Shown: positions 8,111 to 17,268, counted from the first letter of the stretch. The stretch is 64,000 nt of DNA from DATBLE01 sp963808815 (GCA_963808815.1 CAWEGI010000006.1:1-64000); one strand, 5' to 3'. Program-made: numbers and translations. The notes: generated from the letters alone by a model not told the origin.

Positions 8111-9942
8111 ATGGGCGACGTTCAGCTCTGGCGTGAGCTCGGACAGCAGTTCCGGGTGGACTCGGTTCGTTGCGCGGCGGCCGCCAAGTCGGGACACCCG
8201 ACGTCGGGGATGTCCGCCGCCGACCTGATGGCGGTGCTGCTGGCCGAAGCATCTGCGCTACGACTTCGACGCGCCGGACGCTGCCACGAACGACCGGCTG
8301 ATCTTCTCCAAGGGCCACGCGTCGACGCTCCTGTACGCGATGTTCCGCGCCGCCGGCGCGATCTCGGACGAGCGAGATGCTCACCTACCGGCAGTTCGGC
8401 TCGATGCTCGAGGGGCATCCGACGCCGCTGATCCCGTGGGTCGACGTCGCCACCGGCTCGCTCGGCCAGGGACTGCCGATCGGGGTCGGGATGGCGATCG
8501 CCGGCAAGTACCTCGACCGGCTCCCGTACCGGGTCTGGGTGCTCTGCGGCGACAGCGAGACCGCCGAGGGCTCGATCTGGGAGGCGTTCGAGCACGCCTG
8601 GCACTACGAGCTCGACAACCTGACCGCGATCCTCGACGTCAACCGGCTCGGGCAGCGCGGCCCGACGATGGACGAGTGGCAGCTCGACCACTACCGCGCG
8701 CGGGCCGAGGCGTTCGGCTGGCACGCGATCGAGATCGACGGCCACGACGTCGAGGCCGATGGACGCCGCGTACACCGAGGCGGCGGCGACGCCGGGGCAG
8801 CCGACCGTCGTGATCGCGCGCACGATCAAGGGCAAGGGCGTGAAGGCGGTCGAGAACCAGGAGGGCTGGCACGGCAAGCCGCTCGACGACCCCGACGCGG
8901 CGATCGAGGAGCTGGGCGGACTGCGGAACATCACCGTCTCGGTCGCGAAACCCGCCCGACGGCGAGCCGCACCGGTTCGAAACCGGGGCGTTGGAGCTGC
9001 CGCGCTACGAGCTCGGGATCGGAGGTCGCGACTCGCAAGGCGTACGGCGAGGCGCTCGCGGCGGTCGGCTCGGCGCGCGGCGACGTCGTCGCGGTCGACG
9101 GTGAGGTCTCGAACTCGACCTTCGCCGAGATCTTCAAGGCTGCCCACCCGGACCGGTTCTTCGAGATGTACATCGCGGAGCAGCAGATGGCCGCAGCCGC
9201 GGTCGGGCTGCAGGCCCGCGGCTACCGGGTCTTCGCGTCGTCCTTCGCCGCATTCCACTCGCGCGCGTACGACTTCATCCGGATGGCGGCGATCTCACGG
9301 GCGAGCCTTTGCCTCTCGGGGTCGCACGCTGGGATCTCGATCGGCGAGGACGGGCCGTCGCAGATGGCGCTCGAGGACATCGCCTCGCTGCGCGCGGTGC
9401 ACGGCTCGACCGTGCTCCATCCGTGCGACGGCAACCAGACCGCGAAGCTGGTCGCGGCAATGGCCGACCTGGACGGAATCTCGTACATCCGCACGCTCCG
9501 CCCGAACACGCCTGTCGTCTACGGGCCGGACGAGGAGTTCCCGATCGGAGGCAGCCGCGTTCTGCGCGACGGCGGCGACGTGACACTCGTCGGGTGCGGG
9601 ATCACGGTGCACGAGGCGCTCGAGGCGGCCGAAGCGCTGGCCGGTGAGGGCGTGTCGGCGCGGGTGATCGACTGTTACTCGCTGAAGCCGATCGACGGCG
9701 GGACGCTGGCCGCAGCCGCCGCCGAAACGGGGCGAATCGTCACCGTCGAGGACCACTGGCCCGAGGGCGGGCTCGGCGAGGCGGTGCTCGGGGCACTCGC
9801 CGAGCGGGGTGCCGAGGCCCGGGTGAAGCGGCTGGCGGTGACGGACATGCCGCGCTCGGGCAAGCCCGACGAGCTGCTCGCCGCGTTCGGGATCGATGCG
9901 GTCGCGATCGCCAACGCGGCCCGCGCGCTCGTCCGCGACTGA
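8111..9942 (+). CDS. tkt: Transketolase, animal-type architecture (five frameshifts)
   Basis: About 610 aa after joining six segments; breaks near 8246, 8372, 8757, 8955 and 9017 are each consistent with one extra base. The ATG at 8111 is preferred over 8105 because of the -10 spacing. Motifs: SGHPTSGMSAADLMAVL, DRLIFSKGHASTLLYAMF, DVATGSLGQGLPIGVGMA, thiamine-diphosphate region LCGDSETAEGSIWEAFEHA, then YIAEQQMAAAAVGLQARGYRVFASSF and GSHAGISIGEDGPSQ in the pyrimidine and C-terminal domains. HPTS, the short length and LDVNRLGQ resemble the animal/TKTL branch more than the ~660-residue bacterial TktA. It transfers two-carbon units in the pentose-phosphate pathway. Confidence 0.92.
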
Positions 9943-9966
9943 GCCGCATCTAGCCTGTACGGCGGC

Positions 9967-11877
9967 ATGGCCGTCGTGATCGGAACCAACCTGCGCAAGG
10001 AGCTCGCCGGCGGGCTGCTCTTCGACGGCGTCTCGTTCAAGGTCGAGCGCCGCGAGCGGCTCGCCCTCTCCGGCCCGAACGGCGCCGGGAAGACGACGCT
10101 GCTCCGGATGTTGGCCGGCGAGACCGGCATCGGCGGCGGCCAGCTCGTGCTCGACAAGGGCACGCGTGTGGCGCTGCACGACCAGCGGCCGCCGCTCGAC
10201 CTCGGCCTGTCGCTGCGCGAGTACGCGTTGTCGGGCGCGCGCGACCTGGTTGCGCTGGAGGACGAGCTGCGCGGCCTGGAGGATGCGATGGCGGCCGGCG
10301 ACCATGGGCCGGAGACGCTGGCTCGGTACTCGTCGGCCCAGGCGCGGCTCGAGCATGCCGGCGGCTATGCCTGGCGCGAGAACTCGCTCTCGACGCTACG
10401 CGGCCTGGGATTCGCCGACGACGAGCTCGACCGTCCACTCGAGACGTTCTCCGGCGGCGAACTGACGCGGGCGTCGCTGGCCCGTTCGCTGGCGGGCGAT
10501 CCTGACTTGCTCCTGCTCGACGAGCCGACCAACCACCTCGACGTCGAGCGGCTCGAGTGGCTGGAGCGGACGCTCGTGGGCATGGACGCGGCCGTTGTGC
10601 TGGTCGCGCACGACCGCTGGTTCCTGGAGGCGGTGGCGACCGCTGTGCTCGAGCTGGAGGCGGGCCGGTCGACCTACTTCCCGGGCGAATGGCACGTCTG
10701 GCGGCGCGAGAAGGCCGCCCGCCTGCTCGATGCCTCGAAGTCGATCGAGCGCTACAACGCCGACATCGCCAGGCTCCAGCGGTTCGTCGACCGGTTCCGA
10801 TACAAGAAGTCGAAGGCAAAGCAGGCGCAGGCCAAGCTGACCCATATCGGCCGGCTCAAGCAGGAGAAGACGGTCGTCTCCGACCAGTTCGCCCTGCTCA
10901 CGCGGCGCTCGCGCAGGCTCGGGTTCGAGTTCCTGAACCCGCCGCGCAGCGGACGCACGGTTGCCGAGGTCGAGGGTCTGTGGCTCTCGGCGGGAGACAA
11001 GCAGCTGCTGGACGGTGTCTCGCTCGCGATCGAGCGCGGCGAGCACGTTGCGCTGGTCGGGCCCAACGGCTCGGGCAAGACCACGCTGCTGGAGACGCTG
11101 CTCGGCCGGCTGGAGCCGGACGCGGGCGCCGCCCGGCTCGGTCACGGGGTCGTCCCCGCCTACTTCTCGCAGCACGAGACCGAGCTGGACGAGCGCGGCT
11201 CGGTGCTCGACTGCGTCCAGTCGATGACGGGGCTCCGGCGTCCGGAGGCCCAGAACCTGCTCGGGCGGTTCCTGTTCTCCGGCTGGGAGTCGCACGAGAA
11301 GCCGGTCGCGGTGCTCTCCGGCGGTGAACGGCGCCGGCTGGCGCTCGCGGTGGTGGTCGCCTCGGGCGCGAACTTCCTCGTCCTCGACGAGCCGACGAAC
11401 CACCTCGACCTCGAGAGCCGCGAAGCGCTGGAGGCAGCGCTGGAGAACTTCCCGGCGACGGTGCTGCTCGTCTCCCACGACCGCGCGCTGCTCGACGCGG
11501 TCGCCGAACGGACGTTGGCAATCGAGAACGGGACGATCCGGAGCTACGACGGCGGCTGGGCCGACTACGTCCGAACGAGTCCCCTGTGGACAAAGAGTTC
11601 CAATGTTGGCGCAGTTCCAGTCTCAGAGACTGGGTTGGAAACGCCACAAAGAAAGCCACGGCCGGAGCGGGCACGGCCGAGGAGGCCCAGCGAGCTCGAG
11701 GAGGTCGAGGCGCGCATCGCCGCGCAGGAGGAGGCGGTCGCCGATCTCGAGCGGAAGCTCGCCGACGACTGGGGCGACCTCGAACTCCTCACGGCCCATC
11801 GGGCCGCGCGAGACGAGCTCCAGTCGCTCCTCGACCGTTGGGAGACGCTGTTCGAGCAGGCGCAAGCCACGCCTTAG
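9967..11877 (+). CDS. ABC-F family ATPase
   Basis: 636 aa with two nucleotide-binding domains and no membrane segment. Domain 1: Walker A SGPNGAGKTTLLRML (about residue 35), signature FSGGELTRASLA, Walker B LLLLDEPTNHLD. Domain 2: Walker A VGPNGSGKTTLLETL, signature LSGGERRRLALA, Walker B FLVLDEPTNHLD. The basic interdomain linker RFRYKKSKAKQAQAKL is the ABC-F P-site tRNA interaction motif. A C-terminal coiled coil (ELEEVEARIAAQEEAVADLERKL) ends it, as in Uup/EttA-like proteins. It probably acts on ribosomes, in translation quality control or antibiotic protection. A short low-GC palindromic stretch (11598-11640) encodes part of the linker before the coiled coil. Confidence 0.92.
   Translation: MAVVIGTNLRKELAGGLLFDGVSFKVERRERLALSGPNGAGKTTLLRMLAGETGIGGGQLVLDKGTRVALHDQRPPLDLGLSLREYALSGARDLVALEDELRGLEDAMAAGDHGPETLARYSSAQARLEHAGGYAWRENSLSTLRGLGFADDELDRPLETFSGGELTRASLARSLAGDPDLLLLDEPTNHLDVERLEWLERTLVGMDAAVVLVAHDRWFLEAVATAVLELEAGRSTYFPGEWHVWRREKAARLLDASKSIERYNADIARLQRFVDRFRYKKSKAKQAQAKLTHIGRLKQEKTVVSDQFALLTRRSRRLGFEFLNPPRSGRTVAEVEGLWLSAGDKQLLDGVSLAIERGEHVALVGPNGSGKTTLLETLLGRLEPDAGAARLGHGVVPAYFSQHETELDERGSVLDCVQSMTGLRRPEAQNLLGRFLFSGWESHEKPVAVLSGGERRRLALAVVVASGANFLVLDEPTNHLDLESREALEAALENFPATVLLVSHDRALLDAVAERTLAIENGTIRSYDGGWADYVRTSPLWTKSSNVGAVPVSETGLETPQRKPRPERARPRRPSELEEVEARIAAQEEAVADLERKLADDWGDLELLTAHRAARDELQSLLDRWETLFEQAQATP
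11598..11640. repeat. Compound palindrome in the ABC-F linker
   Basis: A perfect 8-bp inverted repeat, CCAGTCTC-A-GAGACTGG (11617-11633), is nested inside an outer pair TTCCAA (11598-11603) and TTGGAA (11635-11640). The stretch is visibly poorer in GC than the surrounding gene and is read through in frame (WTKSSNVGAVPVSETGLETP). It may be a small inserted repeat. Confidence 0.55.
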
Positions 11878-11889
11878 GGGCTGTCCCGA

Positions 11890-11915
11890 AGAAGCCGGAG
11901 CGAGCTCGGCCTTCT
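11890..11915. terminator. Stem-loop after the ABC-F gene
   Basis: AGAAGCCG and CGGCCTTCT pair with one bulged C around a loop that itself contains GAGC/GCTC, 12 nt after the ABC-F stop. No T tract follows, so this is a weak or factor-assisted terminator candidate. Confidence 0.4.
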
Positions 11916-11954
11916 GTCGGGTCGGAGCCTGTCAGACCCTAGTACGCTCGTCGG

Positions 11955-12883
11955 GTGAGCCAGACCCGCGACTTCCTGCGCTCGATCGGGCTGCCGCCGG
12001 GCGACCTGAACGACCTGCCGGATTCGGAGAAGCGCTTTCCCGACGGGGCGCAGTACCGGGTCGAGATCCCGAGTACAGAGGGGCCGCGGTGCCTCGAGGC
12101 GGTCCTAGAGGAAGCGAACCGGCTCGAAGTCAGGGTGCATCGCGTGTCGCAGGGGAGCGGTGTATTTCTCCAGACCGATGCCGAGCTCGACGCGATGGCC
12201 GCCACGGCCGTGGCCGCGCGGGTCGAGGTCTCTCTGTTCGCACGACCAAATGCCGCCTGGGACGTCTCGGCGGCGGCACGTGCTCCCGCCGGAGGCGTCT
12301 TCGCACCCACGGCGCGAGGCCAGGAGCAGGTCGTCGCCGCTCTCGACGACGCGCGCAGAGCGGCAGCCCATGGCTTCCGCAGCGTCCTGATCGCCGACAT
12401 CGGCGTCCTCTCCGCGTTCTCGGACGCACGGCTCGCGGGCGTGCTGCCGGGCGACATGCAGGCGAAGATCTCGGTGATGCTGCCGGCCGCGAACCCTGCC
12501 GCCGCCGCCGTTCTGGAGGAACTCGGCGCAGACACGATCAACCTCCCCACCGACCTCAGCCTCGCCCAGATCGCCGCGATCCGCGCGGCCGTGGATGTCC
12601 CGCTCGACGTCTACGTCGAGGCGCCGGACTCGATCGGCGGCTTCGTCCGCCTGCACGAGATCCCGGAGCTGATCCGTGTCGCCGCCCCGGTCTACGTCAA
12701 GTTCGGCCTGCGGAACGCGCCCGACGTCTACCCCGCCGGCTCGCACCTCGACTCGACGACGATCGCCCTCTGCGCGAGCGGGTCCGGCGCGCACGGCTCG
12801 GAATGGAGCTGCTCGCACGGTCCGGCTACGAGCCGGCGACCTCAGAGCTCGGCGCGCAGGGCCTCGCCGTTCCGGTGCCGTGA
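11955..12883 (+). CDS. Peptidase U32-like TIM-barrel protein (one frameshift)
   Basis: About 309 aa from the GTG at 11955, with TACGCT 6 nt upstream (leaderless). The chain reads as repeated beta/alpha units: VLIADIGVLSAFSDARL, KISVMLPAANPAAAAVLEELGADTINLPTDLSL, VPLDVYVEAPDSIGGFVRLHEIPELIRVAAPVYVKFGLRN. This pattern matches the U32 peptidase / ubiquinone-hydroxylation TIM-barrel superfamily in general form. I do not see the U32 signature cysteines, so the family call is tentative. A missing base near 12777 shifts the frame; the restored C-terminus is RRARLGMELLARSGYEPATS. It is convergent with the response regulator gene. The function is unknown. Confidence 0.5.
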
Positions 12884-12918
12884 CTGCCCGACCAGTTCGA
12901 CGTCGAGGATGTCGAGGC

Positions 12919-13488
12919 CTAGGGTGACTCGAAGGTCGCGATCAGGGCGTCCGCGACCACCTTCAGCGGCCGGCCGGCCAGCTGCGACGCACGCCGGAGG
13001 CGCTCGAACGCCTCCTGCTCGGTCAAACCCTCCTTCGCCATCAGCAGCCCCTTCGCCCGCTCGATCGACTTCCGTGCGGCGAGCGCCTCCGACAGCGACT
13101 CTGCTTCCTCCCGCAGCGCCGCCAGCTCCTCGAAACGAGCCCGGGCGGCCTTGATCGCAGGTAGCAGGTCGGCCTCCCGAAACGGCTTGACGAGGTAACC
13201 GAACACGCCCGCCTCGACCGCGCGGGAGACCAGCTCGTCCTGCCCGTAGGCGGTCAGCATCACGATCGGGATCGGCCGCTCTTCGAGGATCCGCTTGGCC
13301 GCCTCGATTCCGTCGAGCCGCGGCATCTTGACGTCGAGGATTGCCAGCTCCGGCGCCGCCGACGATGCCAGCTCGACCGCCTCGATCCCGTCCTTTGCCT
13401 CGGCGCAGACGTCGAACCCGGCGCGCTCCAGCAGCTCGCGCAGGTCGAGGCGGATGATGGTCTCGTCCTCGGCAATCAAGATCCGCAC
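12919..13488 (-). CDS. ANTAR-domain response regulator
   Basis: 189 aa. Receiver domain (about 1-118): acidic pocket EDE near the N-terminus, phospho-acceptor Asp in LAILDVKMPRLDG, switch Thr in IVMLTAYG, and Lys in YLVKPF. A coiled linker (RARFEELAALREEAESL) leads to an ANTAR RNA-binding domain (about 130-188: ALAARKSIERAKGLLMAKEGLTEQEAFERLRRAS). ANTAR proteins are phosphorylation-dependent antiterminators that bind twin hairpins in nascent mRNA. The likely kinase is the HisKA_2 protein encoded upstream on the same strand. TAGACT lies 6 nt before the GTG start, implying its own leaderless promoter. Confidence 0.95.
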   Translation of the reverse strand: MRILIAEDETIIRLDLRELLERAGFDVCAEAKDGIEAVELASSAAPELAILDVKMPRLDGIEAAKRILEERPIPIVMLTAYGQDELVSRAVEAGVFGYLVKPFREADLLPAIKAARARFEELAALREEAESLSEALAARKSIERAKGLLMAKEGLTEQEAFERLRRASQLAGRPLKVVADALIATFESP

Positions 13489-13517
13489 CAGGCGAGTCTA
13501 GGCGGCGCAGCGAGTGC

Positions 13518-13769
13518 CTACCTCAGCTGCTCCGCGAGCATCAGCGCGTTGCCGTCGGGGTCGTAGAACGTCGCGAGCCGGACCATGTCCTCGACCTGCG
13601 ACGTGTCCCCGTCGAAGCGGACGCCCTCGCCCTCGAGGTACGCGCGCGCGGCGTCGATGTCCTCGACCGTGAAGGTCAGTGTGTACGACCCGCCTCGCGG
13701 CGCGCGATGCAGGACGAGGTACCGGTCGCCGCGCCGTACGAAGACGAACACCTCCTCCGGGCGTCTCAC
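13518..13769 (-). CDS. Small chimeric ORF: NUDIX N-terminus joined to VOC (glyoxalase) C-terminal half
   Basis: 83 aa from a GTG that overlaps the kinase stop (GTGA). Residues 1-27 (RRPEEVFVFVRRGDRYLVLHR) look like the first strand of a NUDIX hydrolase. The rest (SYTLTFTVEDIDAARAYLEG to LATFYDPDGNALMLAEQ) is the C-terminal half of a vicinal-oxygen-chelate fold. Neither the NUDIX box nor the N-terminal VOC half is present, so it cannot be a complete member of either family. It could be the scar of a deletion that fused two genes, in the genome or in the assembly. The join is in frame near 13690. Confidence 0.55.
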   Translation of the reverse strand: MRRPEEVFVFVRRGDRYLVLHRAPRGGSYTLTFTVEDIDAARAYLEGEGVRFDGDTSQVEDMVRLATFYDPDGNALMLAEQLR

Positions 13770-15169
13770 GCCGGGAACACGACCTCCGCTCTGAGCCCGC
13801 CTTCGTCCTCGAGCGACAGCGTGCCGCCGAGCTCGTCCCGCACGAGCGCCTCGACGATCGACAGCCCGGTTCCCTGCGGCGCGCCGTCGATTCCCCGGCC
13901 GTCGTCGGCGATCGCGAGGACGACGTCGCCGTTCCGCTGCTCGAGCTCGATCCGCACCGAGCCGCCGCCGTGCTCCAGCGCGTTCTGGAAGAGCTCGGAG
14001 AAGACGAGAGCGAGGGCGGTCGCCCGGTTCCCGGCCAGCGACACCGGCTCGAGCGACGACGCCACCCGCTTGTCCGCGGCGAGTCCCTGCACGAGCATCG
14101 CCCGCAGCCGCTCGAGGAGCTCGCCGAGGTCGACGTTCTCGTCGCGACGCTCGGTGAGCACCTCGTGGACGGCGGCGATCGCGAGGATCCGGTTGACCGA
14201 GTCGTCGAGCGCCCGCCGGGCATCCACGACGTCGCCACGCGCCTGGAGCCGCAACAGCGACGCAACGGTCTGGAGGTTGTTCTTGACCCGGTGGTGGATC
14301 TCCTGGGCGAGGACCCCGCGCATCACCGCGCGCCCGTGCTCCAAGGCGACGGCGGCGTGATGGGCGATCGACGCGAGCAGCTGCCGCTCCTCGTCGGTGA
14401 ACGGCGTGTCGCGGTCGGCGACGAGCTCGCCGATCTGGCGCCGCTTCCAGCGCAGCGGCGTCCGCACCGCGTGCTCGCCGGGGCGACCCTCCGGCCAGGC
14501 GATCTCCCCGTCCTCGAGCACGAGCGCCGCGCCCGTCGCGGAGACGGCGTCCATGGTCGTGTTGACGATCGCCTCCAGCGACTCCTCCAGGTACAGCGAC
14601 TCGGACACGGCCTCTGAGATTCGGGCCAGCGCCTCGAGCTCCTCGACCCGCCGCTGTGCCTGCGAATAGAGCTTGGCGTGCTCGATCGACTGTGCCACCT
14701 GAGCGGCGATCGCCAGGAGCAGATCGACCTCCGCAGCCGAGAACTCCCGGGGCTCGCGCGTGCGCACGTTCAGCGCGCCCTCGAGCTTGTCCCGCGCCAG
14801 GATCGGGACCGCGAGGATCGACTGGTACTCCTCCTCGGGCAGGTTCACGAACCGCTTGAACCGGGGGTCGAGATGCGCCTGCGAGGCGATCATCACCGGC
14901 CGGCGCTCCTGGGCCGCGACGCCCGTGATCCCCTCGCCCGGCCGCATCCGCGGGCGGCGCGTCATCTCCTCGACCGACGTCCCGCGCGTCGCCCGCAACA
15001 CGAGCTCGCCCGAGCGCTCCTCGTACAGGTAGACGAAGCACGCGTCGGTGCCGAGCGCCTCGGCCACGTTGGTCGCGACCAGCTCGAGCACCTCCTGGAG
15101 GTCGAGGGTGGAGTTGACCGCGGCGATCGTGTCCGTCAGGAGGCGCAGATGGCGCGCAGGGACGTCCAC
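13766..15169 (-). CDS. GAF-domain sensor histidine kinase (HisKA_2 type)
   Basis: 467 aa, soluble, with no membrane segment. GAF domain 1 is about residues 15-165 (ACFVYLYEERSGELVLRATRG, SILAVPILARDKLEGALNV). GAF domain 2 is about 185-300. The phospho-acceptor helix is HisKA_2 (LAQEIHHRVKNNLQTVASLL, His near 307). The ATPase domain has ELFQNALEHGG (N box), IADDGRGIDG (G1) and GTGLSIVEALV (G2). HisKA_2 kinases commonly pair with ANTAR regulators, and one is encoded downstream. The GTG start is 7 nt behind TACAAT (15177-15182), a leaderless promoter. The signal sensed is unknown. Confidence 0.93.
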   Translation of the reverse strand: MDVPARHLRLLTDTIAAVNSTLDLQEVLELVATNVAEALGTDACFVYLYEERSGELVLRATRGTSVEEMTRRPRMRPGEGITGVAAQERRPVMIASQAHLDPRFKRFVNLPEEEYQSILAVPILARDKLEGALNVRTREPREFSAAEVDLLLAIAAQVAQSIEHAKLYSQAQRRVEELEALARISEAVSESLYLEESLEAIVNTTMDAVSATGAALVLEDGEIAWPEGRPGEHAVRTPLRWKRRQIGELVADRDTPFTDEERQLLASIAHHAAVALEHGRAVMRGVLAQEIHHRVKNNLQTVASLLRLQARGDVVDARRALDDSVNRILAIAAVHEVLTERRDENVDLGELLERLRAMLVQGLAADKRVASSLEPVSLAGNRATALALVFSELFQNALEHGGGSVRIELEQRNGDVVLAIADDGRGIDGAPQGTGLSIVEALVRDELGGTLSLEDEGGLRAEVVFPA

Positions 15170-15304
15170 GCACCCGATTGTAGGTCGGTGGCACAGGACT
15201 CCCCCCGGCGCTGTCGAACCCGACCCCGACGTGGTCAGGCGCTTAACGGAATCCTTACGAATCGCGTGTCTTTCCTTCTCATGCGGGGAATAGCGTTGCC
15301 TGCG

Positions 15305-15562
15305 ATGAGCTCAGCCGCCGCCGCGATCGATCTCACCTCCACGACCGGGTACTTGGTCGCGGACGCACGCGGTCGGGTCGTGGGCCGGGTCGAGGCGCCG
15401 ATGTACGGCACTTCCCCGGACGTCCCGGACGCGCTCGCCGTTCGGTCGGGCTTCCTCCGCCGCCGCAGGCTCGTCCCCGCTGACGCGATCAGCGCGATCG
15501 ACGGCCGCAGCGGTGTGATCGGCCTACGCCTCGTGCGCGAGTCGATCCAGAGCTTCGGCTAG
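15305..15562 (+). CDS. PRC-barrel domain protein
   Basis: 85 aa from the ATG at 15305, with TAGCGT 8 nt upstream; an ATG at 15281 is the alternative start. The core GYLVADARGRVVGRVEAPMYG and RSGFLRRRRLVPADAISAIDG is a PRC-barrel beta fold, with the typical VGxVE turn and a strand after LVP. Such small proteins occur widely in actinobacteria, often stress-related, but no precise role is known. It is transcribed away from the sensor kinase and converges on glnA. Confidence 0.7.
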   Translation: MSSAAAAIDLTSTTGYLVADARGRVVGRVEAPMYGTSPDVPDALAVRSGFLRRRRLVPADAISAIDGRSGVIGLRLVRESIQSFG

Positions 15563-15632
15563 AGCCGGCGAAGCGTCACAGGAGAGGCGCGGTGGGGCGC
15601 GCCCTCCTTTGACTGGTCCCTGAAACGACCAC

Positions 15633-15698
15633 GAGCTGCGGATGAGCGCAGCTCGCAGTCGGCCGTCAGTCAGCCTCGCCGCCGCAGGGTGGCGAGGC
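15633..15698. terminator. Two stem-loops in the convergent PRC/glnA gap
   Basis: GAGCTGCG/CGCAGCTC (15633-15654, 6-nt loop) and GCCTCGCC/GGCGAGGC (15673-15698, 10-nt loop) are perfect 8-bp stems between two convergent genes. Neither has a T tract. They probably act as bidirectional transcription barriers or RNA 3' ends. Nothing else coding is seen between 15563 and 15780. Confidence 0.5.
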
Positions 15699-15742
15699 GT
15701 AGTCGTATTGTAGATCGTTCGCCTCGTCTAGGGAGGGGGCTG

Positions 15743-15769
15743 GTGGGGGGAACCGGCCGTTCCCCCCAC
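15743..15769 (-). repeat. Hairpin repeat, copy 1 (behind glnA)
   Basis: Perfect 10-bp inverted repeat GTGGGGGGAA / TTCCCCCCAC around CCGGCCG, 12 nt downstream of the glnA stop. Read in glnA's direction it is nearly the same as the element at 58590-58616, including a following pyrimidine-rich CCCCCTCCC tract. Each copy follows a stop codon. Confidence 0.75.
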
Positions 15770-15780
15770 GGGCGCGAACA

Positions 15781-17148
15781 TCAGAGAGCGGAGAGGTAGC
15801 GGTCCAGCTCCCATTCGGTCAGCTGGACGCGGTACTCGTCCCACTCCTTGCGCTTGATCTCGACGTAGCGGTCGAAGATGTGCGGGCCGAGCGCCGTCCG
15901 CGCCAGCTCCGACTGGGACAGCTCGTCGATCGCCTCGCCCAGTGTCTCGGGCAACGCGACGATGCCGCGTTCGCGCCGCTGCTCGGCGGTCAGGTGGTAG
16001 AGGTTGGTCTCCATCGGGTCGGGCAGCTCGTAGCCCTTCTCGATCCCCTCGAGCCCCGCGTGCAGGAGCGCCGCGAAGGTCAGGTACGGGTTGCACGCCG
16101 GATCGGGACACCGGATCTCCGCGCGTGTCGCCTGCTCAGACCCCGGCTTGTAGAGCGGGATGCGGATGAGGGCCGAGCGGTTCCGCTGCGACCAGGCGAC
16201 GTAGACCGGCGCCTCGTAGCCCGGGACGAGCCGCTTGTACGAGTTCACCCACTGCGCGAACACCGCGGCGATCTCGCGGGCGTGATGGAGCTGACCGGCG
16301 ATGAATGCCTTGCCGACATCGGACAGGTGCCACTTGTCCTCCTCGTCGAAGAAGGCGTTCCGCCCTTCCGTGAAGAGCGACTGGTGCGTGTGCATCCCCG
16401 AGCCGTTCTCGCCGAAGATCGGCTTCGGCATGAACGTGGCGTAGACACCGTTCTTGGCGGCGATCTCCTTGACCACGAGCCGGTAGGTGAGGGTGTGGTC
16501 GGCCATGTCCAGTGCGCTCGCGAAGCGCATGTCGATCTCGTGCTGGGACGGGCCGACCTCGTGGTGGTGGTACTCGATCGGGATGCCGACCTTCTCGAGT
16601 GCCAGGATCGTCTCGTTGCGCAGCTCGGTGGCGGCGTCCTGCGTCGTCATCGCAAAGTAGCCGCCCTCATCGAGCGTCTCGGTCCCCTTGTTGTCCTTGA
16701 ACAGGAAGTACTCGAGCTCGGGACCGACATTGAACGTGTCGAAGCCGAGGCCCTTCATCCGCTCGAGCGCGCGCCGGAGCACGTACCGGGGATCGCCCTC
16801 GTACGGCTTGCCGTCGGGCGTGACCACGTCGCAGATCATCCGGCCGACCTTCGACTCGCCCGAGCGCCACGGCATCACGACGAACGTGTCGGGGTCGGGG
16901 ATCGCGACCATGTCCGACTCCTCGATCGCGTTGAAGCCCGTGATCGACGAACCGTCGAAACCCATGCCGTCGTCGAGTGCGCCTTCGAGTTCGTCGGGCG
17001 TGATCGCGAAGCTCTTCAGGTGCCCTTCGAGGTCGGTGAACCAGAGGAGCATCGACTCGATCCCCTCCGTCTTGCACTTCGCCACGACCTGCTGCCGGGC
17101 CTCCTCGCTCGACGTCGCCCGGTTCTTCGATTCGACCTGCTGCGCCAT
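15781..17148 (-). CDS. glnA: Glutamine synthetase, type I
   Basis: 455 aa from the ATG at 17148, with GGAGACGG upstream as ribosome site. It condenses ammonia and glutamate using ATP. Beta-grasp N-terminus: MLLWFTDLEGHLKSFAI. Catalytic domain: DGSSITGFNAIEESDM, metal ligands in FNVGPELEYFLF and HHHEVGPSQHEID, ATP site in FMPKPIFGENGSGMHTHQSL, glutamate site in NRSALIRIP. The adenylylation-loop equivalent reads NLYHLTAEQRRERGI, not the NLYDLPPEE of GS-I-beta. This suggests the alpha class, regulated by feedback or protein partners rather than by GlnE. Confidence 0.96.
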   Translation of the reverse strand: MAQQVESKNRATSSEEARQQVVAKCKTEGIESMLLWFTDLEGHLKSFAITPDELEGALDDGMGFDGSSITGFNAIEESDMVAIPDPDTFVVMPWRSGESKVGRMICDVVTPDGKPYEGDPRYVLRRALERMKGLGFDTFNVGPELEYFLFKDNKGTETLDEGGYFAMTTQDAATELRNETILALEKVGIPIEYHHHEVGPSQHEIDMRFASALDMADHTLTYRLVVKEIAAKNGVYATFMPKPIFGENGSGMHTHQSLFTEGRNAFFDEEDKWHLSDVGKAFIAGQLHHAREIAAVFAQWVNSYKRLVPGYEAPVYVAWSQRNRSALIRIPLYKPGSEQATRAEIRCPDPACNPYLTFAALLHAGLEGIEKGYELPDPMETNLYHLTAEQRRERGIVALPETLGEAIDELSQSELARTALGPHIFDRYVEIKRKEWDEYRVQLTEWELDRYLSAL

Positions 17149-17268
17149 CCGTCTCCTCCCCGCTCTGTTTGCTCCAACAATGGAAAAGCCCCGAGCGCGG
17201 ACACGAACACCGCGCCCGAGGCGGCGTCGCCTACGGACACCGCGAGCATAGCGAAGTAGGCTGTCGGC

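Noticed and set aside
8111..9942. Programmed frameshifting in transketolase
   Set aside because: Five separate shifts without slippery heptamers or a common stimulator; other housekeeping genes show the same defect. Sequence error is simpler.
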